Positions 6,026 through 6,159 of a DNA stretch of 6,159 nt are shown here, piece by piece. Under the pieces are notes generated by a model, which saw only the letters and a list, made by a program, of their open reading frames with translations, was not told the origin of the DNA and ran no database searches. Position 1 is the first letter of the stretch, and each line of letters opens with the position of its first letter. The position numbers and the translations under genes are program-made. This stretch comes from an uncultured Tabrizicola sp. (lineage in GTDB: Bacteria > Pseudomonadota > Alphaproteobacteria > Rhodobacterales > Rhodobacteraceae), in assembly GCA_937858255.1 (NCBI GenBank), contig CALLZQ010000122.1, forward strand, positions 1 to 6,159, read 5' to 3'.

Positions 6026-6159
6026 TCAGCGCCCGGTGACGCCCCGCAGCTTGTCCGAGCGGCGCCGCAACAGTTCGACCGTCGCCAGAAGCGCGATCGA
6101 GACGATGACAAGGATCGTGGCCACCGACAGGATCGCGGGGCTGATCTGTTCGCGGATAC
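6026..6159 (-). CDS. ABC transporter permease, C-terminal end (PotC/YdcV-like)
   Basis: This is the last 43 codons of a gene entering from the right edge; the stop is TGA, seen as TCA at 6026-6028 on the + strand. The fragment begins IREQISPAILSVATILVIVSIALLATVELL and ends RRRSDKLRGVTGR. It holds one membrane-spanning segment followed by a basic cytoplasmic tail. IREQISPAI followed by a last helix and an arginine-rich end is what I recall from the second permease of spermidine/putrescine-type importers (PotC/PotI/YdcV, binding-protein-dependent inner-membrane component). Too little is present to name a substrate. It is convergent with the AEC gene, with 68 bases between the stops holding the terminator and palindrome. 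Confidence 0.7.
   Translation of the reverse strand, partial: IREQISPAILSVATILVIVSIALLATVELLRRRSDKLRGVTGR

Noticed and set aside
1..6159. Search for a mobile element, CRISPR array, tRNA/rRNA, toxin-antitoxin or defence module
   Set aside because: The window is almost fully occupied by recognised housekeeping and transport genes. The only non-coding space over 20 bases is 5958-6025, which is explained by the terminator and palindrome. No direct repeats, integrase or tRNA-like fold was seen.

Overview
The window is a GC-rich, gene-dense chromosomal stretch from an alphaproteobacterium, most likely a member of the Rhodobacteraceae and perhaps close to Paracoccus. This placement rests on protein style, strong G/C bias at third codon positions, and a gene order (SPOR protein, D,D-carboxypeptidase, tmk, holB, tatD, PhnP-like metallo-hydrolase) that I recall as typical of that family. 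It has not been tested by a search.

Seven genes run left to right on the + strand with almost no space between them. They are: the 3' end of a SPOR-domain envelope protein (2-448), a secreted penicillin-binding D,D-carboxypeptidase (468-1634), thymidylate kinase (1641-2252), the DNA polymerase III delta' clamp-loader subunit (2252-3382), a TatD-family metal-dependent deoxyribonuclease/hydrolase (3389-4210), a PhnP-type metallo-beta-lactamase-fold hydrolase (4210-5022), and an AEC-family membrane transporter (5019-5957). Gaps are 19, 6, -1, 6, -1 and -4 bases. No promoter or terminator is visible between them, so one transcript with translational coupling at three stop/start overlaps is the simplest reading.

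The 68 bases after the transporter stop (5958-6025) contain a GC-rich hairpin and an adjacent perfect 22-base palindrome. On the other side, in convergent orientation, lies the last 43 codons of an ABC-transporter permease (6026-6159, - strand). The hairpin followed by a T-rich tract is oriented as an intrinsic terminator for this - strand gene.

Functionally the cluster joins peptidoglycan and septum work (SPOR protein, carboxypeptidase) with DNA precursor supply and replication (Tmk, HolB) and two metal-dependent hydrolases probably acting on nucleic acids or phosphodiesters. This is mostly housekeeping DNA. I see no mobile element, CRISPR array, RNA gene, toxin-antitoxin or defence system, and no convincing new system. 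The points most worth checking are a short homopolymer-rich stretch in the carboxypeptidase gene that departs from its family, and the palindrome/terminator structure between the convergent genes.
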